A stretch of DNA of 64,000 nucleotides. Origin: Dolomedes plantarius (taxonomy: Eukaryota > Arthropoda > Arachnida > Araneae > Dolomedidae). The notes beneath the pieces were generated by a model, which was not told the origin of the DNA, ran no database searches, and saw nothing but the letters and a program-made list of their open reading frames with translations. Location of the stretch: contig OU015495.1 of NCBI GenBank assembly GCA_907164885.2, positions 99,329,832 to 99,393,831 on the forward strand. Direction: 5' to 3'. Positions 1 to 10,918 of this stretch are shown one piece after another (position 1 is the first letter of the stretch; the number at the start of each line of letters is the position of its first letter). The position numbers were made by a program, and so were the translations under genes.

Positions 1-247
1 TTTTTGTTTTTTTTTACATCAATTGCAAACATTGATCGTTGTATTTATTATAAATATATTTATACATATTTTTGTCATTAATTGCATACATTGACCGTTG
101 TATTTAATTTGAATGTACTGCATATCAAAGTACAGGTTTTCAGCTAGTAAGAACATATGAAAGAAACAATACGACAGATATTTCATATAATTTTTTTTAA
201 ACCACTCAAATGACACTAAAATAAGCCATTATATTTCAAGTGTAGGT

Positions 248-1101
248 TAGGGATGCGACATCGATGGCGATGTTTTCAAAACATCGATGTTTTGATAAAA
301 ATATCGATGTTTTAAACATCGATTTATTGAAGCCGATGTTTTTTTAATATCGATATTTTGTGCTCGATGTTTTACGTTGTCTCGATGTTTTTTTTTAATG
401 AAAAAGTACCATAATAAAAAAATTTACCACGTAGCGTAATTTTCACACTCAGTAAATGTAAGTCTGAATTCTGAAAAGGATGAATACAAAAGGAGGAACG
501 ATTCCTTAGCAAACAGACAAACGGCAATTAACAACCAATGAACCAATCAGAGCGCTTGGAATGTTCCTGACACTCCAGAACCTGCCATGGGGTTTTATTT
601 TACAAATAGTGAATACACGAGTGCATCCATTTAAGTTTTTGTTTTGTTCTGGTTTTATATAAGTTGACGTTAATATTATTAGTAAGATGCCTCCCATAAG
701 TACCGTTTGGAAATATTTTTACAAAACCACTGACAAATTGGCAAAATGCAATATTTGCCTTAAGTCCCTTAAAATTTCTGGCAATACCACGAATTTATCT
801 GAACATTTGAAGGCAAAACATGGCGGTATTTACAACGAGAATTTTGAGTCATCAATGTAGCCCAAAGCAACCAAGTTTTTGTCATTTGTGCCTGCCCAAT
901 CAGAGAGTAAAATTGAATCACCCCCTTCCCCCACGACTAACGGAAGTAACATTAATGTTAGAGATTACTAAACCAGTTTTAAAAAATGGATGTACTAAAA
1001 CATCGATGGTTTTTGGGCGATGTTTTATTAGCATCGATGTTTTAATATTGAATATCGATGTTTCAAAACATCGATGTTTTGTTATCGATGTCGCATCACT
1101 A
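248..1101. mobile_element. hAT-X1, non-autonomous hAT transposon
   Basis: An 854-bp hAT-type element with perfect 8-bp target duplications GTGTAGGT at 240-247 and 1102-1109. Its ends start TAGGGATGCGACATCGA on one side and, as reverse complement, TAGTGATGCGACATCGA on the other. Both ends are packed with copies of the motif ACATCGATGTTTT, probably transposase-binding sites (inference). Inside is only a short BED-finger ORF, so it must be moved in trans. A related copy lies at 51277-52425. Confidence 0.9.
687..860 (+). pseudogene. N-terminal BED zinc finger of a hAT transposase (remnant)
   Basis: A 57-codon ORF starting ATG at 687 and ending TAG at 858-860. It has the BED-finger layout: an aromatic start (VWKYF), C-x2-C (CNIC) and H-x4-H (HLKAKH). 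In hAT transposases this domain binds the element ends. The catalytic RNase H-like core and dimerisation domain are absent, so this is the leftover N-terminus of a longer transposase. The copy at 51696 starts the same way but is frameshifted after CNIC. Not expected to be a host gene. Confidence 0.8.
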
Positions 1102-1109
1102 GTGTAGGT

Positions 1110-1926
1110 TCCATGCATTAATACATATTTCACTCTCTTTCTGTTATCTTAGTTTCTTTGTGCTATAGTACTATACATCAGCAGTTTGCAAATATATCTA
1201 ATTTTAATTGATCAGATATTATTTTAAATTTTTTAAATCTTAAACACCTCTAACAAGGAAGCTTCAAATTAGAATACAAAACATTTGAATAATGTCAGGT
1301 GATATATATACATAGTTAAATAAAATACATAATTTTATATTAATTACTACATCAGTGAAATCCCCTGCCATTTCAGCAATAAAAAACAAATTCTATAATT
1401 ATGACATTTGGAGATTATGTGAAACTGATGCTCAGTTACTATTTTAACAGTTACTACAGCTAATTATATGAAGTATGATGATGTATAAACAAATAAATAA
1501 TAATCAGTTGAAACTTTTTATTAAAACAACAATGTTTTCTAATAGCCTGTTTGTTCACAAGTCGAAATAACCTGAACTTAGGAAATAATAATAAAACTCT
1601 TGATTTAAAATTTTTAACCACAACAAGCTATCAATTATTTTTTCTTTTAAGTTTGTGGAAAAGGGAATTTTTTTTATCTTACAAATAATTATTTAAAGAT
1701 GGATAATGAAGTGAAAAGAGATAGATAGAAAATAAAATGTTATTGTCAGTCCTCGAAAATTTATAAAAAAGCTCTTTTTAAAAAATGTTTAAAAGAAGTT
1801 TCAGGTATGAATACTAATATATATTTCAGCATCACTAAATAACAGATCAGAAAAAATCTTACATGAAAATGAAATAATATATAATTTAGTAAACATAATA
1901 GTAGTAATGTTACAAAGTGTTTTAAC
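1110..1926. other. Non-coding, left of exon 4 of the NKRF-like gene
   Basis: AT-rich sequence with no ORF or repeat I can classify. On the minus strand it follows the splice donor of exon 4, so it is most simply the next intron, whose 3' exon is not in the window. Confidence 0.5.
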
Positions 1927-2050
1927 CTTGAGAGTGTAGTATTTTTTCTTTAAAATTTCAAGTGCTTTATCACAAGCTATTATTTTTGCTTGATCTCTTG
2001 TTGAAGCGGTTGCAGAGACCATGATTTCTTCACCTATCACAACTGATGCC
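1927..2050 (-). CDS. NKRF: NKRF-like protein, exon 4 (end of third dsRNA-binding-like module)
   Basis: A 124-nt exon read on the minus strand from an acceptor TTACAG at 2056-2051 to a donor AAG|GTTAAA at 1927/1926. The first base completes a lysine codon left open by exon 3, and the exon ends in phase 0. It encodes ASVVIGEEIMVSATAS, then an alanine-rich helix ending ALEILKKK, which is the beta-strand/helix end of a dsRNA-binding fold and resembles the matching NKRF region. It is in the same frame as exon 3, so the third module (about residues 503-593) spans both exons. The next exons, expected to carry G-patch and R3H domains, must lie beyond the left edge or be unrecognised. Supported by splice signals, phase and domain continuity; no transcript data available. 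Confidence 0.8.
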
Positions 2051-2127
2051 CTGTAATTAAAAAAAATTAATTAAAACAGAAGAGCTAAATCATTTTGGTG
2101 CCCAGAATCATACAATATGTATATTAA

Positions 2128-2535
2128 CCTCTTAACTGCCGTTGGTGTATATATATGTTTTCAAAAAATACCTGCCACTGTAATTTGTTGATAGCCGTAT
2201 AACTATGCCCACTGCTTTGGAATGTGATAAATTGACCTTGAACAGCCATTTGCAAGTTCACCATGAATCCTGCTATCGTGTTGAATGTGATGTTGGTTCA
2301 TGTGTTCAACCATGTTTCAAGATATATCACACAACAGCTAAGTACTAACTCTTACTTTATACTATAATCTGTAATTTAAATTTTGTATTTTGCATTTTTT
2401 CATAGTAACGATAATTATTTAGACTGCAAAATGTGCCCCCGTTTTCCTTCAAACACACTGTGTGGCTAAGCACCTGTGCAGAATATGGTAGCACTAAGGA
2501 ACAAATCACATAATATTTCGTTGTCAGTTAAGGGG
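2128..2535. mobile_element. piggyBac-type MITE
   Basis: A 408-bp element flanked by TTAA (2124-2127 and 2536-2539), the piggyBac target. The left end starts CCTCTTAACTGCCG and the right end, reverse-complemented, CCCCTTAACTGACAACG, giving imperfect inverted termini. It has no coding capacity. It lies in intron 3 of the NKRF-like gene, close to the acceptor of exon 4. Confidence 0.65.
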
Positions 2536-3465
2536 TTAAAGATAAAAAAAATATATTAATTAGGAAAAAAATAAAATTTTCAAATCTGGAAGGAGTTATT
2601 AATTTTATAATTGATCACATGAAGACTTGTTTTAATTCAATAACTGTTTAAGGGTAAAGATAGATACAAATAAGAGCCTTGTCACTGCTTGATTTAACAT
2701 AATATCATACATAAACACAAAAATGAATAGAATTATTGTTCATAAAATATGTATTAATGAGTAGCATAAGCACTCATTCATAATTTGAAGATTTAAGATT
2801 AAAATCCTTAACTCAAACAATTATAAGAACTGCAAAACATTTCACTAACCATTTGTCACAGCTGACTTTCAAACAGAATTTGCAATTTGATAAGATATCT
2901 ATAACTTCTCATACAATTAAATTGGATACTGTAACAAAATATAGTGATACCAAGGCTATTAAGATTGCAAAATATATAACCAGGAACATTAAAATAATAA
3001 TAATGCCCACTGAATTTATGAAAATTAAGTTTAAAATAGTGACAACTGAAAGGGGGAGGACTCAATCACAAAAAGGGATAATTTACATTGTTTATTCATT
3101 GATTAGTTTCCCCTTAGAAATATACCAGTATTTTCAAATCAGCTCCATTTTTAGAGATAAAGCTGTAGTATTGCATGTCATAAATCAGCTATTACTTATA
3201 CCACAATAGTGTCATGTTTAATCTAATATAACATAAACTTTTCTCTTTTTTTTTCTCCAGAAATAGTGGTAAAAATCAGGATGTGCATTTAACTTGAAAT
3301 AGGAAGGCTACAAATTCATTATTTCATCTCTTTAAACTGCATAATATCTTACAGTAAGAGGAAGAAGCAACATCAAAGGGGAAAATAGCGTGTAATTTGT
3401 AGTTTAGTGATCTCACTAGCCCATTGTCGTATCTGCCGCACCTCGCCTTATCGCCCTACCACTGT

Positions 3466-3917
3466 AGGGGGGGGGATGACCCCTCAGAGAGGAATTCTCG
3501 GGGCCAGTCTGTGTTGGTTAGTTCAAGAGAGTGGGGTGTTCAGAGATCGGATGCCCTGGGCAGAAGACAGGAGAGGTGAGATGCTCCTTGTTGCCCACAT
3601 GAGCGAACAAAGCATGTGGTGTTTTTAGGGAGTCTGCCGGTGTTCGCTCTTGAGAGAGCAGGGCAGACGATAGCATCCATGGGAGTGTGACTCCGAAGAC
3701 GCACTAGGTTTTTGTTTGATAGCAGTCAGAGTGAGATGCCTGAAGTAGTTAGTTAATTGCAAATATAATTTTGTAAATAAGTTATATAGATAGTTGAGTG
3801 AAGTGCTTATACGTGTTAGTGAAAATAAATATTGTGAATGTTTACTTGTGTGGTGCTAATTCTACTACTTTTAACGTCCTGAACAATCGAACCACAGAAG
3901 TCAGGTTCACACCCATT
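3466..3917 (+). repeat. Possible solo LTR or 3' end of an LTR retrotransposon
   Basis: A GC-richer island in an AT-rich intron. A purine run (A followed by nine G, 3466-3475) looks like a polypurine tract. The following sequence opens with TGACCCCT, carries an AATAAA signal near 3824 and ends near TTCACA. This is the usual LTR layout, but I found no second LTR, no primer site and no clear target duplication, so class and limits are guesses. Confidence 0.4.
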
Positions 3918-4972
3918 TTAACAGTGTGCTGCAGGCAGTATAACCCTGGACACGACCCTAAAAATCAAATACCCCTAAACAAACATACTACTCATTTAAA
4001 GCCATTTTAGGGACAATATTTCTAGAGCTTTTTCATGCTTTTAAGTTTGAATGTTTTTAATTACCCTTAAAAAGATATCCTGTTAAATATCAAAAAGTAT
4101 TATGTTAACATTTATAAATCTAAATTTCTTATACATGACAGGAGGCCAAGAATTGTCAGGGGAAATCAAATGGAATATTCATAAGTATGTGGTAAAACTA
4201 ATTTTTTCCAAAATTATGGAACTATTAAAGGATTTCTTATAAGATTCTCAGAACTTTGTCATGAAGTAATGTTAATTTCAATACAAATATTCCTGAAATA
4301 TCAATCCTTTGCTACAGATATGTTGACGTCTTGCATTGTTTTCCAAACTATGCATACATTTTTGAAATTTGCTCCTCATTATTTGTAAAACTTAAACTAT
4401 TTCTTTTAAAGTTATGAAGAACAGAAAACTTTCCAATATTTATCCCTCTAAATATGTCATAATTGTTTACATTATACCTTCTCATTTTTTAAAACAATTG
4501 AGTTTCACAACCTTTTGATATCATGGCTTACTTTTCTCATCTTATAAATAGTAGCTCCAGATTACACACACACAATCAATCTTAGCCATTCTAATCACAT
4601 GCGTCCTATAAACCATATGTTCTTCTGGAAGTTTAATACTTTCATTCCCATTATACTCATTACCACAAAAGATTATACAGAATCTATTGTCTTCAATTTT
4701 TAAATGATACAGTATTTTTCTATGCTTTCCAAGACTTTAATAAAGCATTTCCTCCGATTTTTATATATCAAATGATGTGACTAGATCATATTCCTACACA
4801 ATTTTGAATAAAAAAATTTACTTTTCCATATTTTGCTAAAACTTTTTAAAATAAAATTATCTGATCAAAAAAAGGAAAAATTTTCAAAGGTAACTTAGAT
4901 TAGATTTAGTACCTCACATAACTTATTTTTCAGTTTATAGATAAGAAATAAGTGTAACAAACAAATAAATAA

Positions 4973-4995
4973 ATATATATATATATATATATATT
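4973..4995. repeat. (AT)n microsatellite
   Basis: About eleven AT dinucleotides in intron 3. Confidence 0.9.
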
Positions 4996-5715
4996 TCTTT
5001 ACAATGTAATTAAAAACAGGATAAAGTTCTTCAGACAAACACTCTATTTCAAAACATTAATGTCATTAATCAAGACATCAGAACTTAAGAAAGATGGAAA
5101 AGTTGCCATAGTTTATGTGACTAAGCATTCTTGCAGCTAATAGCTGGTATACTGATTTGATTGACAGCCATACAATGTTGGATACACAACTTGAGCATTC
5201 ATCTTAAGCACTGAGTGCCTAAAAATTTCCTCCACTATTTGATGAATAAATTTCAAATTTCAGCAATTTTTCCTTAAATAACTTAAGATACTGACATTCA
5301 CCTCTAACCCCTCAATAGCAGGCATCCTGTATATACACTAGGACACCTGCTAAACTATGCACATCATACAATGAAGATTATTTTTATTTGAAAATAAAGA
5401 TGAATGAGAAGTATTATTCTGCTGCCCAAATCATAAGGAATAGAGCCACATATGTCAAGGCAGTAAATGCAAAGTTTTGGGGATTTAACTTATTTTTTAA
5501 ATTTGAATAATTTAGTTAATAGAAAGTAATGTAGGTTGGATCATGGAACTACAAAGTTTGCAAGCATGCACGCACACAAATATACATACAACACAGTTTC
5601 CAGCTAAAAAGAATACGGGAGTGAAGAATTTTGATATAATTGCAAATTTCATTATAATTTAAAATATTAAGAAAGAAAACACTAAATAATAGAAACCTGA
5701 TAAAGTAACACTTAC

Positions 5716-7090
5716 TTTCGTAAAGGAGGATTTTCACTAAGTATATCCTCAAATTTATATTCAAAGTGTTTGCGACAAAATGAAGCAGAAGCTGAAAGCA
5801 TAGCTCTTACATTTCTTTGAGTTACACTCTGAAGAGATAAATTATCCAATAACACAAAACCATCTGTTAATGATGCATCTAACATTCTTTGATTTAAAAT
5901 GAAAGGTGAACTTTGAAGAACACGACTCTTTGGCATACTGGAATCAGAAATTGAATTGGAAGGTTCATCTATGTCAACGTTCTGTCTTTCTTTTAATTCC
6001 CCATTCACAATTTCATACAGGGATAACCTTTTTAATTTTTCAAAACCAGATTTAACTGCCATCGCTTTAGCACTTTTTATACCAGCATCTTTTCCTGAAG
6101 AAATTAAAATGTTTTTTAAAAAAAACTGACATATATATTCAGATTCTTCGAGAGATTTTGAAATTGCAGATGTGTTAAATGTAATATAATTGTGAAAATT
6201 TAAGCTCTTAGCAATACGTACAAACTCTCCGAATTCTTCACTTCTAGAAACAATTTCACTGAAAGTCTGAAGCACTTTCATGTTACTTATAACTGCATCT
6301 GAATTTGCAGATGTTTTTGGACCATTTACAACAGGATTAGAACTTGAACTCTCACTATCCATAGATTGTTCCATTACAAGCTGTTGATCTAAATTCCTAT
6401 TGGGTAAAATATTAGCAGCATCAACTTTCTTTAAATTACTTTCAAATCTATTTCCCTGTGCTATTTTTATTAGAATATCTATAGCAGTTTCTGCACATTT
6501 AGCCTTTGCCTTTTTTTTACTACTTCCTAGTTCTGAAGATATTACACAGCCATTTATAATTAGCTCTGAGCAAAACTGGGGAGCATGACTTGGACAATCA
6601 GGCATGTGATTAATTTTAAAACAAACTTGACTATATATTTTTAATTTTTGAGCTGCTGATAAAATTGACTCAATTGCAGACAGAACTTTTGACTGAAATT
6701 TTCTTACTTCTTGAATAAAATTTTGAATGAATGGTACACCTAAAGTAGCTAAAATTTCATGGTTTTGAACATTTTCGCCAACTTGAGCATTTGAATTTAC
6801 AACAGAAAATTGATTTTGATCTTTCTCAGTTACATTTGAATTTACAAAAGAAAATTTATTTTTATCCTTATCAGTCACATTTGAATTAGATGCAAGCTGT
6901 TGAGAAATAGTTAATAAATTATCTGAAGTATTACTATTACAACAATCTTTTAGACTGTGAGCAGACTGTTTCAGTACATTTTCATGCAAAACTGTAGTTG
7001 GAACAGAAAATGTTGACACTTCTTCACCAGCACAAAATTTGATTAATTTGCATGACTTTCCAGAATCTTCAAATGCACATTTAATTTTTC
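5716..7090 (-). CDS. NKRF: NKRF-like protein, exon 3 (dsRNA-binding modules 1-3)
   Basis: A 1375-nt coding exon. The acceptor is TTATTGCAG ending at 7091; the donor is AAA|GTAAGT at 5716/5715. Its first two bases complete an arginine codon begun in exon 2, and its last two are completed by exon 4. Counting from the proposed start in exon 1 it encodes about residues 94-552. A first dsRNA-binding-like module lies near 237-304 (strand CSELIINGCVISS, helix GSSKKKAKAKCAETAIDIL). A second weaker one is near 367-450 (SSGKDAGIKSAKAMAVKSGFE without spaces), and a third starts near 503 with SASASFCRKHFEYKFED. Linkers are rich in N, S and Q. A 15-residue unit (NVTDKDKNKFSFVNS, then NVTEKDQNQFSVVNS) occurs twice in tandem around residues 165-194. 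The region around FEYKFE resembles the human NKRF segment SASFNKMSIEYKYE. NKRF acts in the nucleolus and nucleus with the exonuclease XRN2 in rRNA processing and in repression of NF-kappa-B targets (known for the family). Confidence 0.85.
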
Positions 7091-7369
7091 CTGCAATAAT
7101 TAAAACACATAATCAGATTGAAACAGAAAGTAAGTTTTAGAATACAATCAATAATAAGTAATTACTTATTTTTCAACAATTGCAATAATTACTTAAGATT
7201 ATATTTTGTCTTAATATTTCTGTATTTTAAATATTATATATGCTAACAAACAAAATAGAAATAAAAATTATATTTAAGGATATAAATAATATAAGGTATA
7301 TAACATAAAATCTGTATATTTTTTCCACAGAAAAAAAAAAAAAAACTTTTTTAGAAGCAGATATTAATG

Positions 7370-7815
7370 CATGGGCGTCCAACCTTTTGGCTTACCTAGG
7401 CTACATGGAGAGAAAAATTGCCTTGGGCCGCGTACAATCAACATAATTTTCTTCAATTTAAAATTTTTTTTATTAAATAAAAAACAGAAAGCAACATAAA
7501 TATAAAATTAGGGGGATATTTGTCTATATTTTTAAAAACTAATTCATCAATGTCTGGATCTATGGAGATTGTTGTAATTCTTAATGAGTTTCAAAGAGGC
7601 TCATCAGAAATTTTTCATCCAATTTTACTGTTCATTTGCTTTATATTTGAAAATTTTTGTTCAAAACTGTAGAAAAAACAGTGATGACATGAATAAGGTG
7701 TCATTATAAAAGGAGGAATATTTTTCAATGGGGAGACAGGTTTGGGATCTTGCATGGATATAATATTAGCTGACAAGGGCTGTATGCAGCCACAGCCTTG
7801 GGTTCGACATGTCTC
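7370..7815. mobile_element. hAT-type MITE
   Basis: A 446-bp element in intron 2. Target duplication TATTAATG (7362-7369) versus TACTAATG (7816-7823), 7 of 8 matching. The left end reads CATGGGCGTCCAACC and the right end, reverse-complemented, is close to it (ACATGTCGAACC). The termini resemble the widespread hAT MITEs ending GTTGGACACCCCTG. No transposase. Confidence 0.65.
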
Positions 7816-8045
7816 TACTAATGCACCATAATCATTAGTCGATGGAATCTTATTAAATTATTTACATAAGATTAATGCCATAAACAATTAATTGAAACAA
7901 ACTATTCTCATAATGAGGATAAGATTTTCTGTTTTGAAGTCCATTAGGATAAAGTAAAAAAACTCAATTGAATTCTTGTTGATAGATAAAACTGGAACAT
8001 TACGCACAGGAGAGTAAAACCAGAAAAATTTTAAAAAGAAAAATA

Positions 8046-8794
8046 CAGTCGGACCTCTATTTAACAAGCCTCTATTTTACGAACTTTTCCTTGGAACCAA
8101 GAACATTTTGTGAATTTCTTCGTAAAATAACCTCCAAATAGCGAAGTGTATTCTCTATTTAACGAACTTTTTCTCGTGATCCAATATTATTTTTTCTCCA
8201 TATTTCTCAAAATATTTCTGAACATTTCAAACTTATTCTTTCTTTTAAAACATTTAACACATTACCTTTCTTTTAACACATTCCGACGCGGGTTGCAGTT
8301 TGACGAAAATACACCTGAAGGGGTTTTTGGTGACATTGCAAAGATGAGAGACGTAATATGAGAGAAATCACTTTTTCAAACAAAAAACTCAGACAAAATT
8401 AACAGACTTTATAAGTAATTAAATTTAAGGACGCATGTGGTAATGTATGCCTAAAATTACTTCTTATAATAAATGTGATAATGTCATTAAAATTCATTAA
8501 TTTTAATATTTTTTAAATTGAAAATACAGTGTTTTCCCAGAAAACGTTTTGTTTTATTCTTGTTTTCCTTGCAGATTTCTGTTTGACGGGTAAGATATAT
8601 AAAACAAATAGACATTAATTTACAAAATAAAGGTGTAATCAATTACTTTTATTAATAATATTTAGTGTTTATGAATTTAAAATCTGTTTTGTTAGTTTAA
8701 AGTATTTTAAAAGGCGAATCTCTATTTAACGAATTTTCCATATAACGAACTTTTTTTCGGGATTTAGCAACTTCGTTAAATAGAGGTCCGACTG
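8046..8794. mobile_element. Tc1/mariner- or pogo-type MITE
   Basis: A 749-bp element flanked by TA (8044-8045 and 8795-8796). Its ends are inverted repeats CAGTCGGACCTCTATTTAAC and, reverse-complemented, CAGTCGGACCTCTATTTAAC. Related internal copies of the motif (CTCTATTTAACGAA) lie just inside both ends. TA target plus this terminus is typical of Tigger/pogo-like elements. The short ORF at 8146-8361 has no transposase features. Confidence 0.85.
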
Positions 8795-9067
8795 TAAATT
8801 ATAATTTTGATACAATCATTATTCTAAAACTAGAAGAAGGCTCATAGTAGTATTTCATATTATAACATAGATACCATAGTTTTAACCTTGATTTTCTTTC
8901 AATAAACAAGTGCATCAAATCACACAAACTTATATTTATACGGTTACAGAAAATATATCTTCTGTTCCATCTTACAATATCATAGCCTGAAGAGATTTTT
9001 ATTTTAGATAATGGCATTTACTGTTCAGTGGCAATATAAACACGTTTTTGAATACCATAGCAAACAT

Positions 9068-9346
9068 AACTAACCAACCAATGGTGCAACAGTCTATCGT
9101 GGACCAAGGCCTATGGTACCCATCTCCGCTTTCTTGACCATGGGCTCGGGGTGACAGACAGCATGTATCTTGGGCAGGTGGTCAGTCCTCCGCGGGACCC
9201 CCAAGAGTTCCCTAGTATGCTTGGTCCTAATTTTATTGACCCACTCAAGAGATAAAAGGCTAAGTTGACCTTGCCCAGTTGCAGGGTCGAATCCTGAACA
9301 TGTGGTGTGGCAACTTGAAGCTTTTAACCACTACGCCACCAGACAT
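9068..9346 (-). mobile_element. tRNA-derived SINE
   Basis: Read on the minus strand this 279-bp element opens with a tRNA-like head: an A-box-like TAGTGGTTAAAAGC and a B-box-like GGATTCGACCC about 40 bp later, the internal RNA polymerase III promoter layout. Imperfect 12-bp target duplications flank it (CATAGCAAACAT at 9056-9067, CATAGCAAATAT at 9347-9358), as expected for LINE-driven insertion. The tail ends near ATTGGTTGGTTA without a long poly-A. Confidence 0.75.
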
Positions 9347-10872
9347 CATAGCAAATATGCAAGCCATTTTAACTGAAATCTAATTACTTTATTTCTTAAT
9401 TTTTATAACAAAAATTCTATGAATTTGTAAAATTTTCTTACTGTATGCCCTGAAAAAAAACCCACAGCTTTTGTTTATTTCCTTCTCATTAATCAGGTAT
9501 TTTTAAGACACAAATTTAAATGAAATGCATAGACAATAAGCTATAATTATATGCTAAAATTTCTCACATTAATTGTACTGATACGTCCAACATACTCGTA
9601 ATTAAAAATTGAGTATCACAGTAAAATAACTGGCATTAAATGTAACAGATAAAAACACATGGTTTAATTGCAGCTCTAAATTAATGTATTTTATTTCAAG
9701 TTTAATTTCAATTACCTCTGACATTGTTTAACAAACATATACTTTTCAGCTATTGACACTGAAGGAAATTATTTGTTCTACATTCATACACTCCTCAAGA
9801 GACAATGGAGTACTTCAAAAAAGATTGCCTATACATCTGCTATTAGAAACTGTCAAAGGCTTCATTACATTCACTCTAAGAAAATGTATTGAAACCTAAA
9901 ATAGGCAAAGGGAAAAAGCTCTGACAGAATACATTTTTATCTTTGGCCATGTCCTTTGTGGTAATAAAGAGTATAGACCTTAAATTAGCTCTAACCCCTA
10001 GAGTATTTCACTTCATATTCTGACAGCATCTTTAAAAGCACAGATTCTTCAATTTCTTATGAACCTAGGTTAGTTTCTAAAACTCAAATAACTCACTACA
10101 GATCAAAGCCTGTTACCAAACCATTAAATATAGCTATGTTATATGAGAATTAATAGTGAATGGAAAGCAATAATTTTCTTTAACTTTCAAAAGCGTTTTT
10201 TAAAAAAAATTTATTTTTAACCATTCAACATAAGTCTTGCCATTCCAACTTACATTATAACCAAAAAAGGAGACTGCTTAACTCCAGTACATATCCAATT
10301 TCTTTTAGAATTTTCAGAACCCAGATTAACCTCTGCTCCATTCCCTTCAACCAAGAGTAATTTTTGAGACATCCACTCATGGGACATTAAACCTGGTTAT
10401 CAGTTATTTAAAAAAGAACAAAAAAAAAACCTTATGATGTTTAAAAAAATTCTACCTAGAAAGTTTAGTGCTTTTGACTACTTACCCTCAATTTAGTTTT
10501 TTTTTTAATCTATAATTATTTTTTTGTAAAATTTATGATGAAAGTATACAATAGTCTATGCTGTGAATCTCAAAAGAGTAACATGAATCACTTAAATTAG
10601 TTTATAGATGGGGACAAAGTCCAGATTGATCTTAATTTTATTAAATGAGATGCCCAATATGAATTAAATTTCAACTTAACCATATCATTTATTTGCCTAC
10701 ACTAGTGTGATGGTGATGATTTTTATACTCTGCATTCATACACTGCATTATACCGATATACTTTTCCCAATTTTACTTCTGAAGTAATGTTTCCATTCTT
10801 CTCACACTACACTTCAATGCTGTTATTCCAGTATATTACCTTACATTCCTTTGCATAATCTGAACATATATG

Positions 10873-10918
10873 ATCTGATTAGATAGGGTTATCTTATGAT
10901 AACCCTATCTATTCAGAT
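10873..10918. repeat. 46-bp near-perfect palindrome
   Basis: Arms ATCTGA and TAGATAGGGTTATC are mirrored as GATAACCCTATCTA and TCAGAT around the 4-nt loop TTAT, with one mismatch (10879 against 10912). It can form a 20-bp stem as DNA or RNA in intron 2. It may be the remnant of a tiny MITE, but no flanking target duplication is obvious. Confidence 0.8.

Larger units (their letters stand above)
2540..5715. other. Intron 3 of the NKRF-like gene (rest)
   Basis: Intron 3 runs from the donor GTAAGT at 5715 to the acceptor at 2051 (3665 nt). Apart from the MITE, an LTR-like piece and a short AT microsatellite it is plain AT-rich DNA. The small ORFs here show no protein-like composition. Confidence 0.7.

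Noticed and set aside
19..216. Possible next exon of the NKRF-like gene
   Set aside because: No G-patch or R3H signature and no acceptor in phase 0 that gives a sensible protein.
820..1107. 95-residue ORF, plus strand, and its antisense partner at 918-1133
   Set aside because: They read the subterminal repeats and the wrong frame of the hAT-X1 BED-finger remnant.
2853..3209. 118-residue ORF in intron 3
   Set aside because: Low-complexity, AT-driven composition, no domain, antisense to the host gene.
3407..3628. 73-residue ORF at the LTR-like piece
   Set aside because: The reading frame crosses the purine tract; better explained as LTR-like DNA.
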